DNA of 64,000 nucleotides, from the NCBI GenBank assembly GCA_015061955.1, contig SUVO01000004.1, positions 83,030 to 147,029 on the forward strand, read 5' to 3'. Shown here piece by piece: positions 9,205 to 18,759 of the stretch. This DNA comes from Verrucomicrobiaceae bacterium (GTDB lineage Bacteria > Verrucomicrobiota > Verrucomicrobiia > Opitutales > Intestinicryptomonadaceae). Under the pieces are notes generated by a model that was not told the DNA's origin, made no database searches, and saw only the letters and a program-made list of their open reading frames with translations. The translations under genes were made by a program, and so were the position numbers. Position 1 is the first letter of the stretch. Each line of letters starts with the position of its first letter.

Positions 9205-9783
9205 ATGGAATCATTTTATAAAAAAAGAATTGTACTTGGTATAACTGGAGCTTCGGGAATTGCTTATGCAATAAAAACAGCAGAAATGTTGAAACAAGCC
9301 GATTGCGAAATTTTTTGTGCAGTTTCTGATGCATCAAAAATGGTTGCACAAGAGGAAGTAGGAATAAATCTTGTTGAAAGATTGCAAAAAGTTGGAGTAG
9401 ATAAAATCTACGCCGAAAACGACATTTCAGCTCCAATAGCAAGTGGTTCGTTCAGATTTGACGCAATGGCAGTTGTTCCCTGCTCGATGAAAACTCTCGG
9501 TAAAATTGCAAATTCCATTGCCGACAACTTGGTAATTCGTGCATCAGAAGTAGCTCTAAAAGAAAAACGTCGATTAGTTATAGTTCCACGAGAAACACCT
9601 ATGGCTACAACTCAGATAAGAAATATGCTTACCTTATCAGAAGCAGGAGCCGTAATTTTGCCAGCTTCGCCAGCATTCTATTTCAAGCCCCAAAAGGTTG
9701 AAGAAATGGTAAGCTTTGTATCGGCTCGCATTTTGGCATCGCTTGAAATTGAACGTACATTTTTAAAAGAATGGGGAATGTAA
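9205..9783 (+). CDS. ubiX: UbiX-type flavin prenyltransferase
   Basis: Makes prenylated FMN, the cofactor of UbiD-type decarboxylases. The flavoprotein motif ITGASGIAYA near the N-terminus, PCSMKTLGKIANSIADNL and VPRETPM are characteristic of UbiX/Pad1. At 192 residues it is the usual size. It starts 4 bases after the prenyltransferase gene, and its partner ubiD begins 1 base after its stop. In futalosine organisms this protein serves menaquinone synthesis. Confidence 0.93.
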   Translation: MESFYKKRIVLGITGASGIAYAIKTAEMLKQADCEIFCAVSDASKMVAQEEVGINLVERLQKVGVDKIYAENDISAPIASGSFRFDAMAVVPCSMKTLGKIANSIADNLVIRASEVALKEKRRLVIVPRETPMATTQIRNMLTLSEAGAVILPASPAFYFKPQKVEEMVSFVSARILASLEIERTFLKEWGM

Positions 9784-9784
9784 A

Positions 9785-11560
9785 ATGAAAAAAATTTTTT
9801 CAAATATTGGCGAATTTATTGAATACCTCGATAACATTGGCGAATTAAAAAGAATAAAAGATGAAGTATCGCCCATAATAGAAATTTCAAAATATACTGA
9901 TATCGAATCTAAATCACCTGATGGTGGGAAAGCATTGCTTTTCGAAAACGTTGTTGACAATGGTAAAAAGACATTTCCTGTTGCAACAAATTTATTTGGA
10001 AGCTCAAAGCGTATGGCGTTGGCTTTAGGAGTTGAAAATCTCGACGAAGCAGGCAACGAAATTCAACAACTTTTGAATATGCAACCACCAGCATCGCTTG
10101 GAGACAAAATAAAAATGCTCTTTAAGCTGATGCCTCTTGCAAAAATAACACCTAAAATTGTAAAGAATGCTCCGTGTCAAGAAATAGTACAAACAGGCAG
10201 TGATATAGATTTATCGGAAATTCCTGTTTTAAAATGTTGGCCACACGATGGAGGCAGATTTGTTACATTGCCTTTGGTTTTTACAAAGTCGCCAGTTGAT
10301 AATCGCAGAAATTTGGGAATGTACAGACTTCAAATCTTCGATAAAAACACAACTGGTATGCACTGGCACATTCATAAAGATGCCTCACATTATTACAACG
10401 AATATGTACAGAAAAACGAAAAAATGCCAGTTGCTGTTGCCATAGGTGCAGATCCAAGCGTTATATATGCGGCTACTGCCCCTATGCCAAGAGGTATAGA
10501 TGAAATTTTGTTGGCTGGTTTCTTCCGTAAGGAAGGTGTAAAAATGGTTAAATGTAAAACTGTAGACTTGGAAGTACCTGCCGATGCTGAGTTTGTTTTG
10601 GAAGGATATGTAGATACTCAAGAACGACGTTTAGAAGGTCCATTTGGCGACCATACTGGATATTATTCGTTAGCAGATATGTATCCTGTATTCCACTTAA
10701 CAGCAATAACTCGAAAAAAATCACCGATTTACTGTGCAACATTGGTAGGGCCTCCACCAATGGAAGATTGTTATATGGCTAAGGCAACTGAACGCATTTT
10801 CTTGCCATTGTTGAAAACGGTCTTGCCTGAAATAAAAGACTACTTCTTGCCTTGGGAAGGCGTTTTCCACAACATTGTGATTGTCTCGATAGACAAAGAA
10901 TACCCTGCACATGCGCAACGTTTGATGAGCGCATTGTGGGGACAAGGTCAGATGAGTTTTTGCAAAGCAATAGTTGTTGTTGATAAAGATGTATCGCCTT
11001 CAAACCTCGAAAAAATATGGGAATTGTTGCTTACAAACTTTGATGCTAAACGCGATATTACAATATCGTATGGAGTTTTAGATGTTCTCGATCACTCTGC
11101 CCCACAAGCATATGCAGGTGCAAAAATTGGTATAGATCTAACAACACCAATTCAAGGAGAATCGCCCCGAAACATACAGCAACTTGCAATTGTATCGCAC
11201 GCAGAAGAATCTAATCTTAAAAAGTGGATTACCGAAAACATTGAAAACGTGGTAAATATTGAGTTAAAACAAGGTTTCTTGGCTGTTGCCCTAAATAAAG
11301 GAAATAGCAAAGGTAAAGATATTATACAAAAAATTTCTACATGTCCTAATATAGAAAAATTTGTGCGCACCTGTGCAATTTTCGATGCAGAAATTGATAT
11401 AAAAAATGTATCGAAAATGATGTGGAAAATTTTCAATAATACCGATCCATCTCGCGACATTCTGCAAATTGCTTCGTTAGTACTAATCGACGCATGTAAG
11501 AAAAATTTGGCTGACGGACATAATCGCGAATGGCCCGACGATTTATCGTTTGACAAATAA
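9785..11560 (+). CDS. UbiD-type decarboxylase (menaquinone, MqnL-like)
   Basis: Prenyl-FMN-dependent decarboxylase, expected to remove the carboxyl group of the (prenylated) 6-naphthoate in menaquinone synthesis. Family landmarks are NLGMYRLQIFDKNTTGMHWH (prFMN and metal contacts), PRGIDEILLAGFFR and LEGPFGDHTGYYS, which together carry the Arg-Glu-Glu catalytic set. At 591 residues it is longer than the typical 490, mostly through a C-terminal extension (after about residue 480), as seen in some menaquinone-linked UbiD proteins. It is co-transcribed with ubiX. Confidence 0.9.
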   Translation: MKKIFSNIGEFIEYLDNIGELKRIKDEVSPIIEISKYTDIESKSPDGGKALLFENVVDNGKKTFPVATNLFGSSKRMALALGVENLDEAGNEIQQLLNMQPPASLGDKIKMLFKLMPLAKITPKIVKNAPCQEIVQTGSDIDLSEIPVLKCWPHDGGRFVTLPLVFTKSPVDNRRNLGMYRLQIFDKNTTGMHWHIHKDASHYYNEYVQKNEKMPVAVAIGADPSVIYAATAPMPRGIDEILLAGFFRKEGVKMVKCKTVDLEVPADAEFVLEGYVDTQERRLEGPFGDHTGYYSLADMYPVFHLTAITRKKSPIYCATLVGPPPMEDCYMAKATERIFLPLLKTVLPEIKDYFLPWEGVFHNIVIVSIDKEYPAHAQRLMSALWGQGQMSFCKAIVVVDKDVSPSNLEKIWELLLTNFDAKRDITISYGVLDVLDHSAPQAYAGAKIGIDLTTPIQGESPRNIQQLAIVSHAEESNLKKWITENIENVVNIELKQGFLAVALNKGNSKGKDIIQKISTCPNIEKFVRTCAIFDAEIDIKNVSKMMWKIFNNTDPSRDILQIASLVLIDACKKNLADGHNREWPDDLSFDK

Positions 11561-11614
11561 AACTTGCAAAAACTAAAATAAAAAGCATAAATATTATAAC
11601 CTAATAAAACAAAT

Positions 11615-12193
11615 ATGTCAGTAGAAGCAGTTTACAATTTTTTTCAAAAGAGTTCAGAATATTTCAACTTCTTTATCGATGTTTGTAAAGAAGCTTGGAA
11701 TCAGCCACATGCTCCGTTGTATTTTATAACGTCTGGCGTGCTTTTTATTTTGATTATTGTAATTCACAAAATACGCCATTATAAACGACCAATAAAACTA
11801 TTTAACAATCGTGCAGGCGAAGTAGAAGTTACACGAAAAGCCTTAGACGAACTTGTTCAAAGTGTTTGTTATGGATTGGGCGCATTAAATCGACCAAAGG
11901 TAAAAATATACACAAAACGTGGTCGCCTTTGTATGACGGTTTCTTTAAAAGTTGAATCAGGGCAAAAATTGACCGATGCTGCAGGCGAAATACAACAAGC
12001 CCTAACAACTGCTTTTCGTGAACATATGGGCGTTGAAAAGCTCGGTAAAATTGATGTTAAGATTATAGGGTTTAGAGGTTTAGTTTACAAACCTACCGAA
12101 AAATTCTTACCACCAATTAAAGATGACAAGGAAACTATACTCGACAAGGAAAGTCCGGTAATAGATATAATAGATACATCTGCTAAATCTTAA
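11615..12193 (+). CDS. Asp23/AmaP-like membrane-anchored protein
   Basis: Probable envelope-stress or membrane-organising protein; function is not known in Gram-negatives. One membrane segment (about residues 35-52, LYFITSGVLFILIIVIH) is followed by a soluble domain resembling the Asp23/Gls24 (DUF322) fold and its membrane anchor AmaP: GEVEVTRKALDELVQ, a beta-rich centre and a helix with REHMGVEKLGKIDVKI. The C-terminal tail is charged. It starts 54 bases after ubiD and lies 6 bases before thiE. Family membership is inferred from pattern, not from an alignment. Confidence 0.6.
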   Translation: MSVEAVYNFFQKSSEYFNFFIDVCKEAWNQPHAPLYFITSGVLFILIIVIHKIRHYKRPIKLFNNRAGEVEVTRKALDELVQSVCYGLGALNRPKVKIYTKRGRLCMTVSLKVESGQKLTDAAGEIQQALTTAFREHMGVEKLGKIDVKIIGFRGLVYKPTEKFLPPIKDDKETILDKESPVIDIIDTSAKS

Positions 12194-12199
12194 TTTAAT

Positions 12200-12865
12200 A
12201 TGGCTAAACGTTCGTCTGAATTACACAATGCCATATTCTACGGAATTGTTGATACTGGCTATGTATCGCCCGAGAATATGTTTACAAAATGTAGAATGCT
12301 TGTTGATGCTGGCGTAAAAATTATACAATTGCGCGCAAAAAACGAAGATGCACAAACAAAACGCAAAATGGCATTTGAATTATTGCCTATATTTGAGAAA
12401 GCTAATGCACCTTTCTTTATTATAAACGACGATATTCAGTTAGCATCTGATATATGCAGAAAAATTGAAAATGCTGGCTTGCATGTAGGTCAAGACGACT
12501 GCCCTATTTCTGAAGCAAGAAAAGCCATTGGTGAAAACGCTGTCTTAGGATTGTCGACACATTCAATACAGCAAGCTACCCAAGCAAACCAAAACGCACA
12601 TTTGCTCGACTATTTTGCAGTAGGTCCGGTATATTCAACTATGACAAAACCTGGACGTGCTGCTGTTGGCTTAGAGTTAGTAAAATATGTTTCGCAAAAT
12701 CTAAAACCTGTAATTCCATGGTTCTGCATAGGTGGCGTAAACTTTAAAACTGCATCGGAAGTACGAAAAGCTGGTGGTGAAAGAATTGTAGCAGTTTCTG
12801 ATGTACTCAAACCAAACGACACCACTTTAGCTGTAAAAGAACTGATTACTGCGTTTAATATCTAA
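12200..12865 (+). CDS. thiE: Thiamine-phosphate synthase ThiE
   Basis: Couples hydroxymethylpyrimidine pyrophosphate with the thiazole phosphate to make thiamine monophosphate. TIM-barrel protein of 221 residues with VKIIQLRAKN (pyrophosphate/Mg region), FFIINDDIQLA, GLHVGQDD and VGPVYSTMTKPG, all ThiE signatures. No other thiamine genes and no TPP riboswitch are visible nearby. A hairpin with a T run lies immediately downstream (12901-12932). Confidence 0.93.
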   Translation: MAKRSSELHNAIFYGIVDTGYVSPENMFTKCRMLVDAGVKIIQLRAKNEDAQTKRKMAFELLPIFEKANAPFFIINDDIQLASDICRKIENAGLHVGQDDCPISEARKAIGENAVLGLSTHSIQQATQANQNAHLLDYFAVGPVYSTMTKPGRAAVGLELVKYVSQNLKPVIPWFCIGGVNFKTASEVRKAGGERIVAVSDVLKPNDTTLAVKELITAFNI

Positions 12866-12887
12866 TAGATTGCTATACATCTTATAG

Positions 12888-12915
12888 TTGACAATTTTCA
12901 ATCGGCAACTAATAT
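12888..12915 (+). promoter_or_regulatory. Candidate sigma-70-like promoter of glyS
   Basis: TTGACA at 12888-12893 and TAATAT at 12910-12915 are 16 bases apart, with the glyS ATG at 12937. The -10 hexamer lies in the loop of the terminator hairpin that follows thiE, so the two signals overlap. The -35 is a perfect consensus; the -10 matches 4 of 6. Confidence 0.35.
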
Positions 12916-12932
12916 GTTGCTGATTATTTTTT
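12901..12932 (+). terminator. Terminator after thiE
   Basis: Stem ATCGGCAAC/GTTGCTGAT (12901-12909 with 12916-12924, one G-T pair), loop TAATAT, followed by TATTTTTTTAT. It ends the run that includes amaP-like and thiE, just upstream of glyS. Confidence 0.7.
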
Positions 12933-12936
12933 TATT

Positions 12937-14442
12937 ATGGTATCAGATATGTCAGTTATCGAAGGGCTCTGCAAACGCAGAGGTTTCATTTATCGCTCGT
13001 CAGAAATATATGGCGGCTTTAACGGATTTTTCGACTTCGGACCATTGGGTGTCGAATTGAAAAACAACATTAAGCGTGCTTGGTGGAAAGATTTTGTTCA
13101 TGGTAGAGACGATATTGTTGGTCTTGATGCTTCAATTATTATGCACCCAAATGTATGGCGTGCCTCGGGACACGTTGAAGGCTTCTCTGACCCTATGGTC
13201 GACTGTAAGGAATCGAAACTTCGCTTCCGTGCCGACCAAATTTTCTTTGCCGAAGTTTTGGTAAATGGCGAAAATATTGGCTATGTAAGCGTTCTTGAAG
13301 ATGAAAATATGCAACAAGATGCAGAAAAGAAAGCTGCAGAATTAAAGCGTAAAAAGGCAGTCCAAGGCGAGCTTGGTGAAATTGTACTTAAAAATTATAT
13401 GGATGCAAAACCATTCGAGTACGACCTCATTCCATCGCCAGCAACTGGAAACGCAGGAACACTCACACCACCACGCGACTTCAACTTGATGTTCCAAACA
13501 TACGTTGGTGCACTTCGTGATGAAACTGCTGTTGCATATTTGCGTCCTGAAACTGCACAGGGTATATTTGCCGATTTCAAAAATATTTGCGATACTAATC
13601 GTGTAAAAGTTCCTTTTGGTATTGCTCAAATTGGTAAAGCATTCCGCAACGAAATTACGCCACGCAATTTCATATTCCGTAGTCGTGAATTTGAACAGAT
13701 GGAAATTGAATATTTCATATCGCCTTATGACGATTGGCGTAAGCTCCATAGAGAATGGATTGATGCTTGCAAAAACTGGTTCATTTCAATCGGTTTGCCT
13801 GCAAGCGAATTAGCTGAAGACATCCATCCAGATGAAAAGCTTGCACACTACGCCAAAGCTTGTACCGACATCACATTCCACTTCCCACACGGCTTGCAAG
13901 AATTGCAAGGTATTGCAGTGCGTGGCAACTTCGACCTTACTCAACATCAAAACGCATCGGGCAAAAACCTCGAGTACTTCGACGAAGCTCGTAAAGAAAA
14001 ATATTTGCCACACGTTATTGAACCATCGTTGGGTGTCGACCGTACATTGTTGGCTGTTCTCACTGCAGCATACACAGAAGACGAAGTTCCAAACGATAAA
14101 GGCGAAGCTGAAAAACGTGTTGTTCTCAAGTTCAGTCCACGAGTTGCTCCATATAAGGCAGCTATATTCCCATTGGTTAAGAACAAGCCAGAACTTATGG
14201 AAAAAGCACAAGCATTGTATGCAAAACTTCGTCGTCGTTGGAATGTGTTTTTCGATGCTGCTGGTGCTATTGGTCGTCGTTATCGTCGTCAAGATGAAAT
14301 TGGAACACCTTTTGGTATTACAATCGACTTTGAAACATTAGAAGACGGCACTGTAACACTTCGCGATCGCGATACTACACAACAAGTACGTATGAGCGAA
14401 GCAGAACTCATTGCTCATTTGTCGGAACAAATTGACGCTTAA
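12937..14442 (+). CDS. glyS: Glycyl-tRNA synthetase, dimeric type
   Basis: Class II synthetase that charges tRNA-Gly. At 501 residues it belongs to the single-polypeptide alpha2 type rather than the GlyQ+GlyS tetramer. Seen: [21 protein letters not shown] at the N-terminus (typical of this type), motif 2 [19 protein letters not shown], motif 3 [12 protein letters not shown] and a C-terminal anticodon-binding domain ([18 protein letters not shown]). An in-frame ATG at 12949 is an alternative start. A strong terminator follows. Confidence 0.96.
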   Translation: MVSDMSVIEGLCKRRGFIYRSSEIYGGFNGFFDFGPLGVELKNNIKRAWWKDFVHGRDDIVGLDASIIMHPNVWRASGHVEGFSDPMVDCKESKLRFRADQIFFAEVLVNGENIGYVSVLEDENMQQDAEKKAAELKRKKAVQGELGEIVLKNYMDAKPFEYDLIPSPATGNAGTLTPPRDFNLMFQTYVGALRDETAVAYLRPETAQGIFADFKNICDTNRVKVPFGIAQIGKAFRNEITPRNFIFRSREFEQMEIEYFISPYDDWRKLHREWIDACKNWFISIGLPASELAEDIHPDEKLAHYAKACTDITFHFPHGLQELQGIAVRGNFDLTQHQNASGKNLEYFDEARKEKYLPHVIEPSLGVDRTLLAVLTAAYTEDEVPNDKGEAEKRVVLKFSPRVAPYKAAIFPLVKNKPELMEKAQALYAKLRRRWNVFFDAAGAIGRRYRRQDEIGTPFGITIDFETLEDGTVTLRDRDTTQQVRMSEAELIAHLSEQIDA

Positions 14443-14462
14443 TTTTAAATAAGAGATTTTTT

Positions 14463-14493
14463 AAATGCGTTCTAAACCGAACGCATTTTTTTT
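14463..14493 (+). terminator. Terminator after glyS
   Basis: Stem AAATGCGTT/AACGCATTT (14463-14471 with 14480-14488), loop CTAAACCG, running into T8 (14486-14493). Confidence 0.9.
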
Positions 14494-14561
14494 ACGTTTA
14501 ATAAACTTGCTAAATAATTATCAATAATTATTGTTTTAACTATATTAACCAAATAAATCTT

Positions 14562-15464
14562 ATGCAAAAAAAATTATTAGTAGTAGGTAGTATGAATGTC
14601 GATATGGTCGTAAAGGCTGAACGTATACCAGCTCCAGGCGAAACATTGCTTGGTGGTGTGTTCAATCAGTTTTACGGTGGTAAAGGCGCAAATCAGGCAG
14701 TTGCAGCAAAAACGCTATTTTCACAAACATCGTTTTGTGCTGCTTGTGGAACAGATGCTATTGGTAGCGATTATCTAAAATATCTGAAGTCTAAAAAAAT
14801 GGATATATCGTTGGTAAAGCGTGATAAAAAAGAACATACAGGCGTTGCCCTAATTACTCTCGATAAATCTGGCGAAAATGTAATCACAGTTGCAGCAGGT
14901 GCAAATTTGACACTAAAACCTGCCGATATGAAAGCTATCGACTTCAACAAATTTTCGCACGTTGCATTCCAGTTAGAAACTGATTTAAAAACAGTTGCCG
15001 AAGGCTTGAAATTAGCTAAAAAAGCAGGTTGTACAACAATATTAACTCCTGCTCCAGCACAAAAGCTTCCACAAGCAATGTTGAAGAATGTAGATTTCTT
15101 GTTGCCAAATCAACACGAAATATTGCTCATACAAGATGGTTTTGATTGCCCAGTTAAAGCGGCTGAAAATCTTTTGAAACAAGGCGTTAAAAATGTAATT
15201 ATCACACTTGGTGCTAAAGGCTCGATGCTTGTAAATGCCGATGGCAAATTTGAGTTTGGCACATTTAAAACAAAACGCGTTGATACCGTAGGTGCTGGCG
15301 ACTGCTTTACAGGTTCATTGATGGCTGGTTTGCGTAGATATAATGGCGATGTACAAACAGCTATTAAATTTGCAACGGCTGCAGCATCACTTGCAGTTTC
15401 AAAAATGGGCGCACAAAGTTTCAGTCCATTAAAAGATGTTCTGAAACTTGCAAAATTAAAGTAG
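14562..15464 (+). CDS. rbsK: Ribokinase (PfkB family)
   Basis: Sugar kinase expected to phosphorylate ribose. N-terminal substrate region GSMNVDMVVKAERIPAPGET with GGKGANQAVAA, and the ATP-site/catalytic motif DTVGAGDCF with D247 as the base. Its length of 300 residues and the GSxNxD start favour ribokinase over fructokinase or adenosine kinase, though substrate choice in PfkB kinases is hard to read from sequence. It converges on a GRP-family sugar transporter and shares a terminator with it, which fits uptake and phosphorylation of the same sugar. Confidence 0.85.
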   Translation: MQKKLLVVGSMNVDMVVKAERIPAPGETLLGGVFNQFYGGKGANQAVAAKTLFSQTSFCAACGTDAIGSDYLKYLKSKKMDISLVKRDKKEHTGVALITLDKSGENVITVAAGANLTLKPADMKAIDFNKFSHVAFQLETDLKTVAEGLKLAKKAGCTTILTPAPAQKLPQAMLKNVDFLLPNQHEILLIQDGFDCPVKAAENLLKQGVKNVIITLGAKGSMLVNADGKFEFGTFKTKRVDTVGAGDCFTGSLMAGLRRYNGDVQTAIKFATAAASLAVSKMGAQSFSPLKDVLKLAKLK

Positions 15465-15474
15465 AGCTTATAAC

Positions 15475-15511
15475 AAAAAAATGGTACGCATAACGCGTAC
15501 CATTTTTTTTT
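15475..15511. terminator. Bidirectional terminator between rbsK and the GRP transporter
   Basis: Stem ATGGTACGC/GCGTACCAT (15481-15489 with 15495-15503), loop ATAAC, flanked by A6 and a T run. Symmetric, so it serves both convergent genes. Confidence 0.92.
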
Positions 15512-15526
15512 GCACTTGCATTTGTT

Positions 15527-16537
15527 CTATTTTGCAAAAACCAAAATACCCAAACCTACGATAAAGAATATAAACATAAATGCCAGCAATACGTTTGTAC
15601 CAGATGGAGCATTCTTAAATTCTTTCCAGATAAATACACCCCACAATGCCGAAACCATTGTTGCACCTTGTCCGAGAGCATACGACAATGCTGGTGGAAC
15701 AGCCGAAGCCGATACAAAGCTCAATAATGTACCCAAGCACCAGATTGAACCACCCAAAATACCAATCAAGTGCAAACGTGGTGTTCCTTTCTTGAAGTAA
15801 TCCGAAACTGGAACAGGTTGGCTACCATCGATTGGGAACTTCATAGCCAAAGTATTAAATACAAAATTCGAAACCAAAATACCAACAGCAAACAATACCA
15901 TTGCTGAATATGGAGAAAGCTTTGTTGCTTCTAAAACAGCAACGTTGTCTTTAATTTCGATTTTACCCATAGCTTCTGCAATAAAACTAAAGAAGAAGCC
16001 CATCAAAATACCAGCCATAACCGAAACAACAATGCCCTTTACCGTAGCACCACGCGAACCAATACGTTTGAATGCAAGAGCATCAAGAATAATTGCAACA
16101 ACAATTAAACCAACACCTAAAGCCAACAAATATGGATTACCTTCTGGACGTGCAAAATAAGTTGTAATAACTCCCAAAACCAAAGCCAATCCAATACCAA
16201 CTGGGAACGCAACTGCCAAACCAGCAATATCGATAGCAATTACCAACAAAATATTCGATAAATTAAAAATAATACCACTGATAATTGGATAAGCTAACCA
16301 TTTTGGATCAGCTTGGCAAATATCGTTGATAAAGCTTCTACCACCTTCGCCCATCGAGCCAGCAGTCAACGCCATAAATAGCGAGAATGCTAAAATACCA
16401 ATTACATAGTCCCAATAAAAAAGCTGGAACTTCCATTCTTTACTTGCGAGCTTCTGAGTATTACCCCACGACCCCCAACATATCATTGTTACAACGCACA
16501 AAACAATTGCAACCATTTGCGATGTTACTGTTAACAT
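15527..16537 (-). CDS. GRP-family sugar transporter (glucose/ribose porter type)
   Basis: Integral inner-membrane carrier of the drug/metabolite superfamily, about 336 residues with roughly ten hydrophobic segments. ICWGSWGNTQKLASKEWKFQ near the N-terminus, AVAFPVGIGLALVLGVI and the final SALWGVFIWKEF motif are typical of the GRP group that includes GlcU and RbsU. The ATG at 16537 has an AAAGGA Shine-Dalgarno at 16545-16550; the longer frame to 16582 lacks one. It lies 22 bases after the secreted 712-residue protein, so the two are probably one transcription unit, the outer protein releasing a sugar that this carrier imports (inference). Confidence 0.8.
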   Translation of the reverse strand: MLTVTSQMVAIVLCVVTMICWGSWGNTQKLASKEWKFQLFYWDYVIGILAFSLFMALTAGSMGEGGRSFINDICQADPKWLAYPIISGIIFNLSNILLVIAIDIAGLAVAFPVGIGLALVLGVITTYFARPEGNPYLLALGVGLIVVAIILDALAFKRIGSRGATVKGIVVSVMAGILMGFFFSFIAEAMGKIEIKDNVAVLEATKLSPYSAMVLFAVGILVSNFVFNTLAMKFPIDGSQPVPVSDYFKKGTPRLHLIGILGGSIWCLGTLLSFVSASAVPPALSYALGQGATMVSALWGVFIWKEFKNAPSGTNVLLAFMFIFFIVGLGILVFAK

Positions 16538-16544
16538 ATATTTT

Positions 16545-16550
16545 TCCTTT
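16545..16550 (-). promoter_or_regulatory. Shine-Dalgarno of the GRP transporter gene
   Basis: AAAGGA on the minus strand, 7 bases before ATG at 16537. It decides the start over the upstream ATG at 16582. Confidence 0.65.
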
Positions 16551-16559
16551 CTTAATTTT

Positions 16560-18698
16560 TTAGTTTTTAGTAAATGATGCACCCATTTCTTCCAACTGAG
16601 CCGAAGCGTTCAAGAAGTGAGCAGTTATCCAAAATACAGTCCAACGTTCAACGTATCCACCACGGAACGAATAAACATCGTCATTCAAACCAACTCGATG
16701 TTGAGCGAAATTAGTCTGTTGCATTTGCTCGCCTTGTGAACCATTTTCATCTACTAGCTGTCCACATGTTCTGAACATAACTTCGCTAAGTTTCAAAAAT
16801 CTATTATCATTCAAAAGCAAACCTAATTTGTACAATTGTGGAGTATACAAAACGCCATAAACATCTAAGTGTTCATTCTGAGGCGAAACGGCTGTCCACC
16901 CGATTGAATTAAAAGCGTTATCTGCAAGGCGACCTGCGGGCATATCTATCTTCCAAACAACTGTATATGTAAGCATTACATAAGCAGCGTGTTTTGCGTA
17001 ATCAAGATAAACAACATCTTTTGTGATATCGTAAGCCGACAAGAACGCTTGGAAACCTGCCCATGCACCTTCTTTGTCTTCGCCTTTTGCATCTAACGTT
17101 CCACCCCAATAAACTTCGCGCATATCGATATGACGTTTTGCGTAATAATCGGCAACTTTCAAAGACGCTTTCTTCAACTTTTCATCGCCAAAAAGCTTAT
17201 AACCCAAAGCCAACGGAGCTCCCAAGAAGCCCTCGTTTGTAGATTTTGGCGACCAATCATCTTTCAATACTCTGTCGGCATGAAAATCACAAGCTTTGCG
17301 TGCAAACGCTTCCCACTTTTGCGTATTTAACTGCATCTTTGGCAAAGAAGATTTTTTCTGCTTTGGCTCGGAAGAATCTGAAGAAAATAAAGCATCAAAT
17401 AATGTATTTTTTGCTTTGCTTTTTACAACTGGCTTCGCCTCTTGCCCTCTCGCCGATTTTATAGCCATAAGTATATTCTGTAAACCTTGTGCTTGCGACA
17501 ACACTTCGCCACGTTTCCACTTCTTTGTTTTAGTATCGTAAGCTGTTCTAAAACCATTTTCAAAGAACTCAGCACCACTTATAAAATCGAGCGATTTTTG
17601 TACACGTTCACGCATTTCTTCTGGATTACCAAATCGTTGCAAGTGCTGGTACGAATAACCACAAACTGCAGCCTGACCACACCAACCAAATACAATATCT
17701 TTTAAACGAAAAAATTCTGGAAATTTTAAATAGCCTGCATATTCATTTGTTTCATGATAACGCGTACGCGAAAACTTGTATTTTGCTTTTACTATATCTT
17801 CGTATTTAGGCATTCCAACTGCCGAATATGGCTGAAAAATATCGAGCGAAGCATCAACAGCTTGCATAAAACCTGCGCCCTGACGACCACACTTAGATGC
17901 CGACACATAAAAAGTTTTTTGGATTACAGCACCATTTTTTACATTCAAATATGTATCAGGATATTTATGACTTTCACGTTGCAAGCTCTTCACTCTACCC
18001 CACTTGTTATTATACACAACTGCACCCGAAGTAGAAACAAGACTTGTTTTTCCGTCTTTCAAACTTGCCCCCAACGACCACCACTGGTCTTTTATATTTC
18101 CATAACTTGCAGGCGATGGCAACGTATGCAATGCTACCGAACGAACTACACCATTTTTTTCAAATTCGGCACAAACAAAAGGCATTGAAATTCTATGTTC
18201 TTCAAACAAAACATCAGGAGAATTTGTTTTTGAAAATGTAGGCACGCGATCTGGACCATTTTTATACCCCGAAGGATTACCATAATAAACAACTGCAGGT
18301 ATCAAGATTTTCTCGGTTTGAACTGGCATAAAAAACTCGTTTTGCAACGACACTTTTGATACATCTTCGCCCGAATAAGTATATCTACGCACGCATTTAA
18401 TTACATTGCCCTGACGTGTGTAAATATCTTTTAAAAGCCACTTACCTTTATTGGTTTTTACTTCACCCTCAACTATTGTGCCATCAAAACGAACATCAAT
18501 CTTTGATGGATTTGCATAAACAAAATCACATGGCTTATCATTTTTCCAGTCTTGAGCTATAGCCCACAATCCTTTTTCAGATGATTGCAAAACTACTTCA
18601 CCTTCATCTAAAAAATCCACACCTTTTGACGAAACTTTAAAATCAACACCTGATGCTACTAACGCTGAAACAAGCAATAAAAAAATAATCCTCTTCAT
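16560..18698 (-). CDS. Large secreted protein of unknown function, glycosidase-like
   Basis: Exported protein of about 712 residues; no family recognised with certainty. A signal peptide MKRIIFLLLVSALVASG is followed by an N-terminal beta-rich part (to about 310) and a C-terminal helical part with repeated aromatic/His patterns (YLDYAKHAAYVMLTYTVVW, WTAVSPQNEHLDVYGVLY) that recall six-hairpin or (alpha/alpha)-toroid glycosidases. A low-complexity Lys/Ser insert lies at about 420-460. The start at 18698 is chosen for the signal peptide; an ATG 36 bases upstream is less likely. Sharing a unit with a GRP sugar carrier suggests a role in carbohydrate use; this is inference. Confidence 0.6.
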   Translation of the reverse strand: MKRIIFLLLVSALVASGVDFKVSSKGVDFLDEGEVVLQSSEKGLWAIAQDWKNDKPCDFVYANPSKIDVRFDGTIVEGEVKTNKGKWLLKDIYTRQGNVIKCVRRYTYSGEDVSKVSLQNEFFMPVQTEKILIPAVVYYGNPSGYKNGPDRVPTFSKTNSPDVLFEEHRISMPFVCAEFEKNGVVRSVALHTLPSPASYGNIKDQWWSLGASLKDGKTSLVSTSGAVVYNNKWGRVKSLQRESHKYPDTYLNVKNGAVIQKTFYVSASKCGRQGAGFMQAVDASLDIFQPYSAVGMPKYEDIVKAKYKFSRTRYHETNEYAGYLKFPEFFRLKDIVFGWCGQAAVCGYSYQHLQRFGNPEEMRERVQKSLDFISGAEFFENGFRTAYDTKTKKWKRGEVLSQAQGLQNILMAIKSARGQEAKPVVKSKAKNTLFDALFSSDSSEPKQKKSSLPKMQLNTQKWEAFARKACDFHADRVLKDDWSPKSTNEGFLGAPLALGYKLFGDEKLKKASLKVADYYAKRHIDMREVYWGGTLDAKGEDKEGAWAGFQAFLSAYDITKDVVYLDYAKHAAYVMLTYTVVWKIDMPAGRLADNAFNSIGWTAVSPQNEHLDVYGVLYTPQLYKLGLLLNDNRFLKLSEVMFRTCGQLVDENGSQGEQMQQTNFAQHRVGLNDDVYSFRGGYVERWTVFWITAHFLNASAQLEEMGASFTKN

Positions 18699-18759
18699 AC
18701 ATAGGAAAGGTACATTTTTTTCAAAAAAAAGCAATAATTTTCAGCAGTTTTTTGCCGAT

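Noticed and set aside
13810..14292. Open frames on both strands overlapping the 3' half of glyS
   Set aside because: Shadows of glyS codon usage; translations are low-complexity and unlike any protein family.
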